64,000 bases of DNA. Origin: Paraburkholderia youngii (GTDB lineage Bacteria; Pseudomonadota; Gammaproteobacteria; Burkholderiales; Burkholderiaceae). Positions 1-7,889 of this stretch are shown piece after piece. The translations under genes and the position numbers were made by a program. Under the pieces are notes generated by a model, which saw nothing but the letters and a program-made list of their open reading frames with translations, was not told the origin of the DNA and made no database searches. The number at the start of each line of letters is the position of its first letter. The stretch's first letter is position 1. The stretch lies in the NCBI RefSeq assembly GCF_013366925.1, contig NZ_JAALDK010000001.1, forward strand, positions 2,239,089 to 2,303,088, read 5' to 3'.

Positions 1-432
1 ACGGTACGTGTATTTGTTGCCATCGGCCCAGACGATCTTGTCGGTCAGCGGTTCGGCGGCGAGGAAGAAGATCTTCTTCTGCTTCGCGAAGTCGGCGAGC
101 GCAAGGCCCGTGTTCGACAGGAAGCCGCCGAACAGCAACTGCACCTGCTCACGCGCGATCAGCTCCTGCGCGACGCGGATCGTGTCGCCGGGGTTGCCGC
201 CGTCGTCGCGCGAAATCACTTCGAGCTGCTTGCCGAGCACGCCGCCCGCCGCGTTCACCTGCTCGAGCGCGAGATTCCAGCCTTGCCTGTAAGGCCCGAG
301 AAAGGCTGGCTGCGCCTTGTAGCTATTGATCTCGCCGATCTTGATGGTCTGCTGGGCGCTCGCGCCGAGCGCGGCAAACGAGCACACGGTCGACACCATG
401 AGGCGAGAGATCCATCCTGCGCGCGTGGTCAT
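1..432 (-). CDS. branched-chain-type ABC transporter substrate-binding protein, N-terminal part (gene runs off the left edge)
   Basis: The first 144 codons are visible, starting at an ATG whose complement is at 430-432; the gene continues beyond base 1. A basic N-terminus and hydrophobic stretch ending near ALGASAQQ look like a cleavable signal peptide of about 26 residues. The mature start (TIKIGEINSY) and the segment NAAGGVLGKQLEV followed by RDDGGNPGDT are typical of type-1 periplasmic binding proteins of the Peripla_BP_6/LivJ family. It lies downstream of livHM, livG and livF on the same strand, so it is the likely receptor of that importer. The ligand cannot be told from this fragment. 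Confidence 0.88.
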   Translation of the reverse strand, partial: MTTRAGWISRLMVSTVCSFAALGASAQQTIKIGEINSYKAQPAFLGPYRQGWNLALEQVNAAGGVLGKQLEVISRDDGGNPGDTIRVAQELIAREQVQLLFGGFLSNTGLALADFAKQKKIFFLAAEPLTDKIVWADGNKYTYR

Positions 433-582
433 GCGTTAACTCCGTAATCAAAAGGAATGGTGGGTTTTGTCAGACGTGCGAACGGGCAAGCGCGCGGACC
501 CGCGCACCCGTGGACGACGGCCGGCGGCTCATTGCTCGCGCGGTTCCGCGCGGATTCTGGCCACGTTCGCGGCGACGTCCCT

Positions 583-771
583 TCATGCCGGCTCGCCGCC
601 CGCGAACTGCGCGCGCAGGTGCGACACGAGCTCGGCGACCTGGGCGTCGTTCAAACTATCGCGGTAAGCCGGCATCGTACCGAGTTCGGGCCGCGCAGGC
701 GAGCCGATGCCGTCGAGAGTCACGCGAATCAGGTTGTCCGGCGCCGCGCGGTCCCCAATCGCCGGCGCCAT
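583..771 (-). pseudogene. C-terminal fragment of a class I cytochrome c
   Basis: This 62-codon frame resembles the C-terminal half of a class I cytochrome c: GTMPAYRDSLNDAQVAEL looks like the axial-methionine loop followed by the last helix. There is no CxxCH haem-attachment motif and an in-frame stop (793-795) lies just upstream, so haem could not be attached. A purine-rich GGAAGGA sits upstream of the ATG, so it may still be translated. The fragment lies between livF and the binding-protein gene, with no oxidoreductase partner. I infer the remnant of a deleted dehydrogenase-cytochrome unit; a genuine small protein is less likely. Confidence 0.55.
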
Positions 772-805
772 CGGCCTATCCTTCCGCCGACATTACCGGA
801 TGAAT

Positions 806-1519
806 TCACACGCTCAGATAAGCGCGCCTCACCGTTTCGTTCCGTGCGAGCTCGCCGATCGTGCCGCTGAAACGGATTTGCCCTTTTTCGAGCACATACG
901 CGCGGTCGCTGACCAACTCGGCGAAGTGCAGATTCTGTTCCGACAGCAGAATGGATAGCCCTTCGCGCTTCAGTTCGAGAATCATGTTCGCCATCTGCTC
1001 GACGATCACCGGCGCGACGCCTTCGGACGGTTCGTCGAGCAACACCAGATACGGATTGCCCATCAGCGTGCGTGACACGGTCAGCATCTGCTGCTCGCCG
1101 CCGCTCATCTGGCCGCCGGGGCGCCTCGGCATTTCGCCGAGATTCGGAAACAGGCGGAACAGCTTTTCTGGCGTCCATTGCGGCGCGCCGTCGCGCGGCG
1201 GCTGGCGGCCGGTGTCGAGGTTCTCCATCACCGACAGATCCGCGAACACGCGGCGGTCCTCGGGCACGAAGCCGACGCCCATGCGCGCAATCTTGTACGG
1301 CGCAAGCGCACTGATGTTCTGGCCGCGAAACGTGACTTCGCCGTGGCGGTGCGGCAGCAGTCCCATCACCGCTTTCATCGTCGTCGATTTGCCGGCGCCG
1401 TTGCGGCCCATCAGCGCGACCACTTCGCCACGGCCGACTTCGAGGTCGACGTCGAACAGGATGTGCGCGCGGCCGTAGAACGCATTGAGGCTGGAGACTT
1501 TCAGCATCGGTTCGCTCAT
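806..1519 (-). CDS. livF: branched-chain-type ABC transporter ATP-binding protein LivF
   Basis: A 237-residue cytoplasmic ATPase. Walker A (GRNGAGKST, about residues 38-46), the ABC signature (MSGGEQQ, about 137-143) and Walker B (LVLLDEP, about 157-163) are all intact. The length and the EGVAPVIVEQ stretch after Walker B fit LivF rather than LivG. The ATG overlaps the livG stop as ATGA (1516-1519), so the two are translationally coupled. It powers uptake with LivG and the fused permease. The substrate class (branched-chain amino acid, amide, urea or aromatic acid) is not fixed by sequence alone. Confidence 0.93.
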   Translation of the reverse strand: MSEPMLKVSSLNAFYGRAHILFDVDLEVGRGEVVALMGRNGAGKSTTMKAVMGLLPHRHGEVTFRGQNISALAPYKIARMGVGFVPEDRRVFADLSVMENLDTGRQPPRDGAPQWTPEKLFRLFPNLGEMPRRPGGQMSGGEQQMLTVSRTLMGNPYLVLLDEPSEGVAPVIVEQMANMILELKREGLSILLSEQNLHFAELVSDRAYVLEKGQIRFSGTIGELARNETVRRAYLSV

Positions 1520-2328
1520 TGCTGCGCTCCCCGGCCATTCTGCGAATTGCCGTCCGCGTCCTGCAGCGCCGCGTGCGGCCGGAACATCTTGCCTGTGCCG
1601 AAATAGACTTCCTGCACGCGCGGGTCGTTGCGGATCGTATCGCCGTCGCCCTCGGCGATCAGCTTGCCGCGCGCGAGCACGATGATCCGGTCGGCGTGTG
1701 CGAATACGACGTCCATGCTGTGCTCGGTAAACAACACGCCGATCCTGTGTTCGGTCACCAAACGCCTGGTCAACGCCATCAATTCGTTGCGCTCCTTCGG
1801 CGCCATGCCGGCGGTCGGTTCGTCCATCAACAGCAGCTTCGGCCGGTTCGCGAGCGCGATCGCGAGTTCGACGCGCTTCACGTCGCCATACGCGAGCACC
1901 CCGCACGCGCGTTTCGCGTGCTCGCTCATGCCGACCTGTTCGAGCAGCGCGAACGCTTCGTCGGCATAGCGCGAGCCCGCTGGTTTCCAGAGACCGAAGG
2001 TCTTTTTTTCGCGCGACACCAGCGCCATCTGCACGTTTTCAAGCACCGTCATCGAGTTGAACGTCGCGGCGATCTGGAACGTGCGGCCGACGCCGCGCCG
2101 CCAGATATCGCGCGGCCGCATGCCGACGAGTTCATGACCGTCGAGCAGGATCGATCCCGACGACGGCCGCAACTGACCGTTGACCATGTTGAAACAGGTC
2201 GATTTGCCCGCGCCGTTGGGGCCGAGCAGCGCCAGCAGTTGACCGGCTTCGAGCTCGAATGAAACGTCATCGACCGCCTTCAGTCCTCCGAACGATCGCG
2301 ACAGACCGCTCACGCGCAGCAGGCTCAT
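1516..2328 (-). CDS. livG: branched-chain-type ABC transporter ATP-binding protein LivG
   Basis: A 270-residue ATPase with Walker A (GPNGAGKST, about residues 36-44), Walker B (LLLMDEPTAG) and the LivG-type degenerate signature LAYGDVKR in place of LSGGQ. Its start overlaps the livHM stop by ATGA at 2325-2328 and its stop overlaps the livF start, giving a three-gene translationally coupled block. The C-terminal tail after the H-loop (TEHSMDVVFAHADRI) is of normal length. It is the second nucleotide-binding subunit of the same importer. Confidence 0.93.
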   Translation of the reverse strand: MSLLRVSGLSRSFGGLKAVDDVSFELEAGQLLALLGPNGAGKSTCFNMVNGQLRPSSGSILLDGHELVGMRPRDIWRRGVGRTFQIAATFNSMTVLENVQMALVSREKKTFGLWKPAGSRYADEAFALLEQVGMSEHAKRACGVLAYGDVKRVELAIALANRPKLLLMDEPTAGMAPKERNELMALTRRLVTEHRIGVLFTEHSMDVVFAHADRIIVLARGKLIAEGDGDTIRNDPRVQEVYFGTGKMFRPHAALQDADGNSQNGRGAQQ

Positions 2329-4277
2329 AGGCCCTCCTTGACCGCGGCGGTCCGTTGCGATGGCGACGCGGCGCCGCCGTTGGACTTATCGGCCTGATCG
2401 TCGTTCGTGTCGCCGAAACGCTCGCGAATGAAGCCGACGATTCCCTGCGGAAACGCGATCACCAGCAGCAGGATCGCGAAGCCGAGCAGCGCCTGCCAGT
2501 AGTCGGTCTGTCGCGCGACAGTGTCCTGCAGCCACGTGAACACGGCCGCGCCGACGATCGGCCCGCTCAAGGTCTGCAAGCCGCCGAGCAGCACCATCAC
2601 GAGGCCATCGACCGAGCGGCTCACGCTGATCACTTCGGGCGAGATATTGCCCTTCGAAAACGCGTACAGCGATCCGGCGAGTCCGCAGAACAACGCCGCG
2701 ATCACGAACGACGCCCACTGCACGCGCTTCACGTCGATGCCGATCGCCTCGGCGCGCAGCGCGGAATCGCGCGACGCGCGCATCGCGTAGCCGAGCGGCG
2801 AGAACAGCATGCGGCGCAACAGCCCCACGCCGAGCACCGCGCACGCTAGCGTCAGGTAGTAGAACGCGACCGGCGACGACAGCCAGTTCGACGGCCATAG
2901 TCCGAGAATGCCGTTGCTGCCGCCCGTCACATCGTCCCACTGGAACACGACCGACCAGACGATCTGCGCGAACGCGAGCGTCAGCATCGCGAGATAGACG
3001 CCGGACAGGCGCACGCAGAACCAGCCGAACACGAGAGCGCCGATCACCGCGAGCAGCGGCCCGAGCAGCAACGCGGCTTCCATCGGCAGATTCAGCACTT
3101 TGAGAAACAGCGCCGCGCCGTATGCACCGAGTCCGAAGTACGCCGCATGGCCGAACGAATGCAGACCGCCCGGGCCCATGATGAAATGCAGACTCGTCGC
3201 GAACAGCACCGCGATCAGGATTTCGACGAGCAGCACCGGCATATACGGAAACGCGTTGGCCGCGAGCGGCGCCAGAACGAGCACTAGCAACACGACGGCG
3301 GCGAGCCACTTCAGACGCTTGCCCGCGGGACGCAATGGCGCTTCCGGCGCACCCATCGCGCGCACCGCGGCACTTGCGCGGCCAAGCAGCCCCCAAGGCC
3401 GCACCACCAGCACGACCGCCATCACGACGAATTCGGCCACCAGCGTAAAGCGGCTCAGCGACAAACCGATGCCGAAGATCGTCACATGGCCGATGCCAAT
3501 GCACAGCGCCTTGATCTCGGCGATCAGCAACGCCGCGATGAACGCGCCCGGAATCGAACCCATGCCGCCGACCACGACGACCACGAACGCGTTGCCGATC
3601 GTCTCCAGATCGAGCGACAGGTTCGCCGACATGCGCGGCCCTTGCAGCGCGCCGCCCAGTCCCGCCAGAAACGCGCCGATGAAGAACACGCCGGTAAACA
3701 GCCATGCCTGATTGATGCCGAGCGCGCCGAGCATCTCGCGATCCTGCGTTGCGGCGCGCACCAGCGTGCCCCAACGCGTGCGCGTCAACGCGTACCACAG
3801 CAGCAGCAAGACGACGGGACCGATCACGATCAGTGCGATGTCGTAAGTGGGCAGCGGATGGCCGAGAAAGTCGACCGCGCCCGCGAGATACGGCGCGCGC
3901 GGACCGAACAGGTCGTCGGGGCCCCAAAGCCAGAGCGCGGCGTCGCGAAAGATCAGCACGAGCGCAAAGGTGGCGAGCAAATGGAACAGCTCGGGCGCCT
4001 GATAGATCCGCCGCAGCACCACGATTTCGACGAGCGCGCCCAGCACCGCGACCGCGAGCGCGGCCGCCAGCACCGACAGCCAGAAGCCGCCCGCGGTATG
4101 GCCAAAGCGGCTTGCGATGCTGTACGCGACGTAGATGCCGAACATATAGAACGAGCCATGCGCAAAGTTGACGATGCGCGTCACGCCGAAGATCAACGAC
4201 AAACCGGCAGCGACCAGAAACAGCGTCGACGCGTCAGCGAGTCCATTGACCAGTTGTACCAGCAGATTCGAAAGCAT
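2325..4277 (-). CDS. fused LivH-LivM branched-chain-type ABC permease
   Basis: One 650-residue membrane protein that joins both permease subunits. Residues 1 to about 290 are LivH-like: MLSNLLVQLVNGLADAS, then SLIFGVTRIVNFAHGS and a GGMGSIPGAFIAALL coupling region. After a short link (about 291-330) comes a LivM-like half with PYMPVLLVEILIAVLF, GGLHSFGHAAYFGLGAYG and GLVMVLLGGLQTLSGPI. The C-terminus has a polar tail ending AAVKEGL. I chose the ATG at 4275-4277 because the preceding codons are low-complexity and arginine-rich and because LivH proteins begin this way. The frame is open throughout, so this is a true fusion. It overlaps livG by ATGA. Confidence 0.9.
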   Translation of the reverse strand: MLSNLLVQLVNGLADASTLFLVAAGLSLIFGVTRIVNFAHGSFYMFGIYVAYSIASRFGHTAGGFWLSVLAAALAVAVLGALVEIVVLRRIYQAPELFHLLATFALVLIFRDAALWLWGPDDLFGPRAPYLAGAVDFLGHPLPTYDIALIVIGPVVLLLLWYALTRTRWGTLVRAATQDREMLGALGINQAWLFTGVFFIGAFLAGLGGALQGPRMSANLSLDLETIGNAFVVVVVGGMGSIPGAFIAALLIAEIKALCIGIGHVTIFGIGLSLSRFTLVAEFVVMAVVLVVRPWGLLGRASAAVRAMGAPEAPLRPAGKRLKWLAAVVLLVLVLAPLAANAFPYMPVLLVEILIAVLFATSLHFIMGPGGLHSFGHAAYFGLGAYGAALFLKVLNLPMEAALLLGPLLAVIGALVFGWFCVRLSGVYLAMLTLAFAQIVWSVVFQWDDVTGGSNGILGLWPSNWLSSPVAFYYLTLACAVLGVGLLRRMLFSPLGYAMRASRDSALRAEAIGIDVKRVQWASFVIAALFCGLAGSLYAFSKGNISPEVISVSRSVDGLVMVLLGGLQTLSGPIVGAAVFTWLQDTVARQTDYWQALLGFAILLLVIAFPQGIVGFIRERFGDTNDDQADKSNGGAASPSQRTAAVKEGL

Positions 4278-4386
4278 CGTGACCCTCGGCAGCTCGCCGA
4301 ACGGCGCGCGCAACATGCGCTGCGGCCCGATCGACGGACGTTGCAGCGCGGGCGGCACCATGCGCGCCCGCGTCAAAGGCAGCACA

Positions 4387-4812
4387 CTACCAGCGAAACA
4401 ACCCGCGCAACAAGCGAAGGGCGTCCTTGTGGGCGAGCGGCACGTCGATCGCGGTGCCGAGCGTGCCGATCTTCTTCGCCGACGGCACCGGAGCCGCGCC
4501 TTTCTCGGCCGCCGCGCGCAGCGGCGCGCCAAGCTCCGGATGCAGGATCGCGGCCGCATGTTCGCGCTCGCCCGCCTCGCCGACGATCGCCAACTTGCCG
4601 TAGCTTTGCGCCTCGCCGGGCGCGATGCAGATTTCTTCGACGCAGCGCTTGCCGAGCAGCGTGCAGAGTTCCTCGCCGGATTCGATTGGCGGGTCGAGCT
4701 TCGCCTCGTATCGTCCCGCATACGCATTATCGATCACCGCAATCGCGACCGCACGGCACGCGGGCGGCTCGACGGCTGCCTGCACGACCAGCTTGCGAGG
4801 CCTGATCGCCAT
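4387..4812 (-). CDS. AA_synth (amino acid synthesis) family protein, probably short at the C-terminus
   Basis: A 141-residue protein resembling the AA_synth family. Recognisable elements are KLVVQAAVEPP at the start, NAYAGRY, GEELCTLLGKR, an AYGK-like QSYGKLAIVG, EHAAAILHPELGAPLR and GTAIDVPLAHKDA near the end. Family members, as I know them, run about 30-50 residues further after this last motif; here the frame stops at LLRGLFRW, and the neighbouring frames do not carry an obvious continuation. It lies 109 nt upstream of the fused permease on the same strand. The family's biochemical role is not established. It may be an active short form or a decaying gene. Confidence 0.6.
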   Translation of the reverse strand: MAIRPRKLVVQAAVEPPACRAVAIAVIDNAYAGRYEAKLDPPIESGEELCTLLGKRCVEEICIAPGEAQSYGKLAIVGEAGEREHAAAILHPELGAPLRAAAEKGAAPVPSAKKIGTLGTAIDVPLAHKDALRLLRGLFRW

Positions 4813-5023
4813 CTGCGCTCTGCGAGGTTCGTTGCATTGCCGTTTGCCGTGACTTGGTGCGCACCGCTTCAGTTTCAGCGCAAGCCATCCTTGCCGACGA
4901 CCGCCCCCTTCGCGAGGCCGCCCACCCGCGCATGCACGCACTGCCCGTGCTCATCTCGAGGATGTAGACGATCTCCATATCCGGATGCAGATCAAACTGA
5001 CGCATATCTTAAAAATTGCGTGC

Positions 5024-5063
5024 AACCAGTCGGTCTGGTTTAATCGTTGGTTCGTACAACCAA
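5024..5063. promoter_or_regulatory. two adjacent 17-bp palindromes, probable operator region
   Basis: Bases 5024-5040 read AACCAG-TCGGT-CTGGTT and bases 5047-5063 read TTGGTT-CGTAC-AACCAA. Each has perfect 6-bp arms around a 5-bp centre, the arms are made of the same AACC/GGTT core, and the centres are 23 bp apart. The second ends 13 nt before the effector ATG at 5077. Such paired dyads are typical of TetR-type repressor operators. No regulator gene lies next to them, so the cognate protein is unknown. Confidence 0.5.
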
Positions 5064-5076
5064 TGAGAAAAAGACG

Positions 5077-5448
5077 ATGGTTTGGATTTACAAGCATGAG
5101 AGCCACTTGTTGTATCACAACGACAAATTAATCACAGATAAGGGATATTCCGGCAAGGGAGAGCACAAGAATAAGCACAGTAGCCAGTATGTCCGCGACC
5201 AGGGACCAATCCCCGTTGGCCTGTATGAAATTACCGCACCATTTCCGCACCCTAAAACTGGACCGCATTCCATGCGGCTCAACCCCGTTGCGGGAACCAG
5301 CCTGGGCGGGCGCGACGGCTTCATGATCCACGGCGACAGCATGAAGGAACCCGGCAACGCGTCAAATGGATGTATCGTTCTGCACCTCCCATACCGCAAG
5401 CAGATCTGGAACAGTGGCGACAGAATGCTTAGGGTGGAACATTCATGA
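5077..5448 (+). CDS. Tlde1-like L,D-transpeptidase-fold toxin (probable type VI secretion effector)
   Basis: A 123-residue protein with the layout of Tlde1/DUF2778 proteins: an N-terminal WIYKHESHLLYHNDKLI strand pair, KGYSGKGEHKNK, the GPIPVGLYEI turn and a catalytic core with His85 (MIHGDS) and Cys99 (SNGCIVL) 14 residues apart, matching the His/Cys pair of L,D-transpeptidase folds. Known Tlde1 enzymes damage peptidoglycan tetrapeptides of competitors. There is no signal peptide, as expected for a T6SS cargo. I chose the ATG at 5077, preceded by GAGAAAAAG, over an upstream TTG at 5047. The stop overlaps the next gene by ATGA. No Hcp, VgrG or PAAR gene is in the window. Confidence 0.72.
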   Translation: MVWIYKHESHLLYHNDKLITDKGYSGKGEHKNKHSSQYVRDQGPIPVGLYEITAPFPHPKTGPHSMRLNPVAGTSLGGRDGFMIHGDSMKEPGNASNGCIVLHLPYRKQIWNSGDRMLRVEHS

Positions 5449-5834
5449 AACACATTTTTGCAGTCCTGCTGCTATCCCTTCCCGCGCTGTGCCTGGCGCA
5501 AGGCAGACCGAACCCGCCATGCGACAGGTGGCCGACCAACATCGCCGAAAACAGCCTGAAAGACGCAGGCATGATTGGCAGTATCGACTATACGAAAACC
5601 CAAGCCGTGCAACTGGCATCCGAGAAAATTGGAAAATCGGAGGATGGCGAACAGTTGTGGCGTGAGGTCTATCACATCACCTTCCACGAAAAAAACGGAA
5701 ACAAGGTCAAGGTGATTACTGTGGACGACGCTGGCGAATTTGAATGCTCGATGAGTTCCGTAGAGGTCTTTGTCGTTTCGAAGCATTTGTTGCCAAGAGC
5801 CGAGAACGACAGAATGTTCAAGCAGATAGAGTGA
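5445..5834 (+). CDS. exported probable immunity protein 1
   Basis: A 129-residue protein starting MKHIFAVLLLSLPALCLAQ, a clear signal peptide with cleavage after about residue 18. The mature part holds a cysteine in PPCDRWP and one in EFECSMSS, which could form a disulfide. Its start overlaps the toxin stop (ATGA), so it is made with the toxin. A periplasmic address fits neutralising a peptidoglycan-targeting effector. I recognise no named family; the immunity role rests on gene order, coupling and export. The neighbour at 5850-6241 is a clear paralogue. Confidence 0.6.
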   Translation: MKHIFAVLLLSLPALCLAQGRPNPPCDRWPTNIAENSLKDAGMIGSIDYTKTQAVQLASEKIGKSEDGEQLWREVYHITFHEKNGNKVKVITVDDAGEFECSMSSVEVFVVSKHLLPRAENDRMFKQIE

Positions 5835-5849
5835 GGCCCTTTGAATCCA

Positions 5850-6241
5850 TGAAACACGTTTTTGCAGTCCTACTGCTATCTTTTCCCGCGCTATGCTTGG
5901 CGGAAACCAGCCCATACCCCCCATGCGGCGACCGATTTCCGGCCTATGTGGCCCAGATGGCGGTGAGAAAAACAGACATCCTCTCCTTGGATTTCGATGC
6001 TACGAAAACAAAAGCCGTGCGACTGGCGTCCGAGAAGATCGGTAAATACGAAGATGGCGAACAAAAGTGGCGCGGGGTCTATCAGATCACCTTTGAGGAG
6101 CGAAATGGAAATAAGATCAAGCTGGTTGCTGTGTATGAGATAGGCGAACTGGAGTGCACGATTCGCGACGAACAGTTTCTTATCGTTTCGAAACAGTTGC
6201 AGCGTGTCAGCGGGGACACTCGGTACAGGCAGATCGAGTGA
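5850..6241 (+). CDS. exported probable immunity protein 2, paralogue of the preceding gene
   Basis: A 130-residue protein starting MKHVFAVLLLSFPALCLAE (signal peptide). It matches the preceding gene along its whole length: the shared pattern is PPC near the mature start, a TKTxAVxLASEKIGKxEDGE block, W-REV/RGV-YxITFxExNGNK, then EFEC/ELEC and VVSK/IVSKxL. Even the DNA of the signal-peptide region is nearly identical, so this is a recent tandem duplication. It lies 15 nt after the first copy. The duplicate may give immunity to a second toxin variant or be a dosage duplication. Confidence 0.6.
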
Positions 6242-6261
6242 CTCGCGCCGGTTCAGACGCG

Positions 6262-6286
6262 GACCCGCTTCGCACGGGTCTTTTTT
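6262..6286 (+). terminator. Rho-independent terminator after the toxin-immunity genes
   Basis: Stem GACCCG (6262-6267) pairs with CGGGTC (6275-6280), loop CTTCGCA, followed by six T. It lies 21 nt after the second immunity stop and closes the three-gene unit. Confidence 0.8.
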
Positions 6287-6358
6287 ACATTGAGCAAGGA
6301 GTCGGCCTTGCGTCGTTGTACTTAGCTCTGCCCGTCAATTTTAAAGATGGAGGTAGGC

Positions 6359-6562
6359 GTGGGCGCTCTTTCCATTTCGCACTGGCTGGTGTTTGTTCTT
6401 GTTGTCGTCATCGCGGAGATTATCCCACTATGGCTGATCCTGAAGAAGGCGAGATATGCGGGAGTCTGGTCGCTGCTTGCCTTCATTCCGGTGGTGAACG
6501 TCGTTCTACTGTGGTTCATTGCCTTGGCCCGCTGGCCTGCATTGAACTCGAGACAGTCCTGA
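6359..6562 (+). CDS. small two-helix membrane protein
   Basis: A protein of about 67 residues that starts, in my reading, at a GTG (6359) preceded by GGAGGT; an in-frame ATG at 6347 would add four residues and lose that ribosome binding site. Two hydrophobic helices (WLVFVLVVVIAEIIPLWLIL and LLAFIPVVNVVLLWFIALA) are joined by a short basic loop KKARYAGVWS. Similar short proteins with an LAFIPVVN motif are common as unnamed inner-membrane proteins. It follows the terminator at 6262-6286, so it is transcribed separately. Function unknown. Confidence 0.55.
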   Translation: MGALSISHWLVFVLVVVIAEIIPLWLILKKARYAGVWSLLAFIPVVNVVLLWFIALARWPALNSRQS

Positions 6563-6623
6563 CCTGTCGCGTCCGGTCTGAATGTGCAGATGCCCGCAAG
6601 CGTCATAGCGACGACCGCCGCAT

Positions 6624-6656
6624 AAAAAAACGCGCGACGGAAATATCCGTCGCGCG
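6624..6656 (-). terminator. terminator of the pca operon
   Basis: An 11-bp perfect stem CGCGCGACGGA (6631-6641) and TCCGTCGCGCG (6646-6656) with loop AATA. On the minus strand it is followed by a run of seven T, 38 nt after the pcaC stop. Confidence 0.85.
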
Positions 6657-6694
6657 TTTGCTGATTGGCTCTGAAAACTACGAGCGCTCGGTCG

Positions 6695-7096
6695 TTACGA
6701 CTTCGCCACCGCGGCCGCCGCATCGTCCTCGCGGAACAGCTTGTCGGCCAGGTGGAACGCTGAGTTGGCCGCCGGCACGCCGACATAAATCGCGGTCTGC
6801 AGCAGCACTTCCTTGATCTGTTCGCGCGTCACGCCGTTGTTCTTCGCGGCGCGCAGGTGCAGCGCGAGTTCTTCGCTGCGATTCAACGCAACCATCATCG
6901 CGATCGTCAGCAGGCTGCGCGTATGACGCGGCAGACCTTCACGCGTCCAGATCTCGCCCCACGCATAGCGCGTGATCAGGTTCTGGAACTCCTCGGTCAG
7001 CTCGGTGCGGTTCGCGAGCGAACGGTCGACGTGCGCGTTGCCCAGCACCGCGCGACGTACGCCCATTCCGGCTTCGTAACGGTCTTCATCGTTCAT
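6695..7096 (-). CDS. pcaC: 4-carboxymuconolactone decarboxylase
   Basis: A 133-residue member of the carboxymuconolactone decarboxylase family. It converts gamma-carboxymuconolactone to beta-ketoadipate enol-lactone in protocatechuate degradation. Visible family features are RYAWGEIWTREGL, RSLLTIAMMVALNR and the helix ELALHLRAAKNNGVT with EVLLQTAIYVGVPAANSA. Length is normal for a stand-alone PcaC. Its ATG overlaps the pcaD stop as ATGA (7093-7096), and it is the last gene before the operon terminator. Confidence 0.95.
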   Translation of the reverse strand: MNDEDRYEAGMGVRRAVLGNAHVDRSLANRTELTEEFQNLITRYAWGEIWTREGLPRHTRSLLTIAMMVALNRSEELALHLRAAKNNGVTREQIKEVLLQTAIYVGVPAANSAFHLADKLFREDDAAAAVAKS

Positions 7097-7884
7097 TTTG
7101 CCTCCGTCAGGAAGTCGAGCACGGTCTTCGTGAACTCGTCGACCTTTTCGATGTTGGAAATATGCGAAGCGTCGAGCTCGACGTAGCGTGCGCCCGGAAT
7201 CGACTGTGCGAGTTCGCGGCCCTGCGCGGGCGTGGCGGCGAGGTCGTGCGTGCCGCTGATCACGAGCGTCGGCAGCTTGATGCCCGGCGTTTCGGGACGC
7301 AGATCGGCCGCGTCGATCGCGTCGCAGTTCGATGCATAGCCTTCCTTGTCGGTATGCACGAACACGTCGCGGATCATCGCCAGCACGACCGGCTCACGCT
7401 CGATGAAGTCTGCCGTGAACCAGCGCGGCAGCACCGCGCCGGCGAGTGCGAGCATGCCTTCCGAGCGCGCCTTCGCGGCGCGCGGCACCCAGACTTCCGG
7501 CGAGCCGATGCGCGCGGCCGTATTGCACAGCACGACGCGCTCGAAGCGGTCGCCGTGACGCGCGGCGAGCCCGATGCCGGTCAGGCCGCCCATCGAAATG
7601 CCGCAGAAATTCGCGCGCGCGATCTTCAGCGTATCCATCAGACCGAGCACGTCGCCGGTCAGTTGCTCGATCGTGTACGGCCCCTTCGGCGCTTCAGAAT
7701 GACCGTGACCGCGCGTATCGTAGCGCAGCACGCGGAAGTGCTTCGACAACGCCGCGACCTGCGGCGTCCACATGGACATATCGCAGCCGAGCGAATTCGA
7801 CAGTACGAGCCACGGCGCGTGGCCGTGACGGTCGCCGTCGATGCGATAGTGAAGCTCGGTGCCGTTGACTGCGGCGTAGGGCAT
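7093..7884 (-). CDS. pcaD: 3-oxoadipate enol-lactonase
   Basis: A 263-residue alpha/beta hydrolase that opens beta-ketoadipate enol-lactone to beta-ketoadipate. The nucleophile elbow is GISMGG, the oxyanion region is LSNSLG, the acid Asp lies in ISGTHDLA and the catalytic His in DASHISNIE. The start MPYAAVNG is chosen because it begins the typical N-terminal strand; longer upstream sequence belongs to pcaB in another frame. It is 5 nt from pcaB and overlaps pcaC. Confidence 0.95.
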   Translation of the reverse strand: MPYAAVNGTELHYRIDGDRHGHAPWLVLSNSLGCDMSMWTPQVAALSKHFRVLRYDTRGHGHSEAPKGPYTIEQLTGDVLGLMDTLKIARANFCGISMGGLTGIGLAARHGDRFERVVLCNTAARIGSPEVWVPRAAKARSEGMLALAGAVLPRWFTADFIEREPVVLAMIRDVFVHTDKEGYASNCDAIDAADLRPETPGIKLPTLVISGTHDLAATPAQGRELAQSIPGARYVELDASHISNIEKVDEFTKTVLDFLTEAK

Positions 7885-7889
7885 GCCGG

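Noticed and set aside
4813..5005. Minus-strand frame beginning MRQFDLHPDMEIVYILE before the AA_synth gene
   Set aside because: Only the first 20 residues look protein-like; the rest is arginine- and serine-rich shadow sequence overlapping the AA_synth gene in another frame. It may be the start of a lost gene but cannot be supported.
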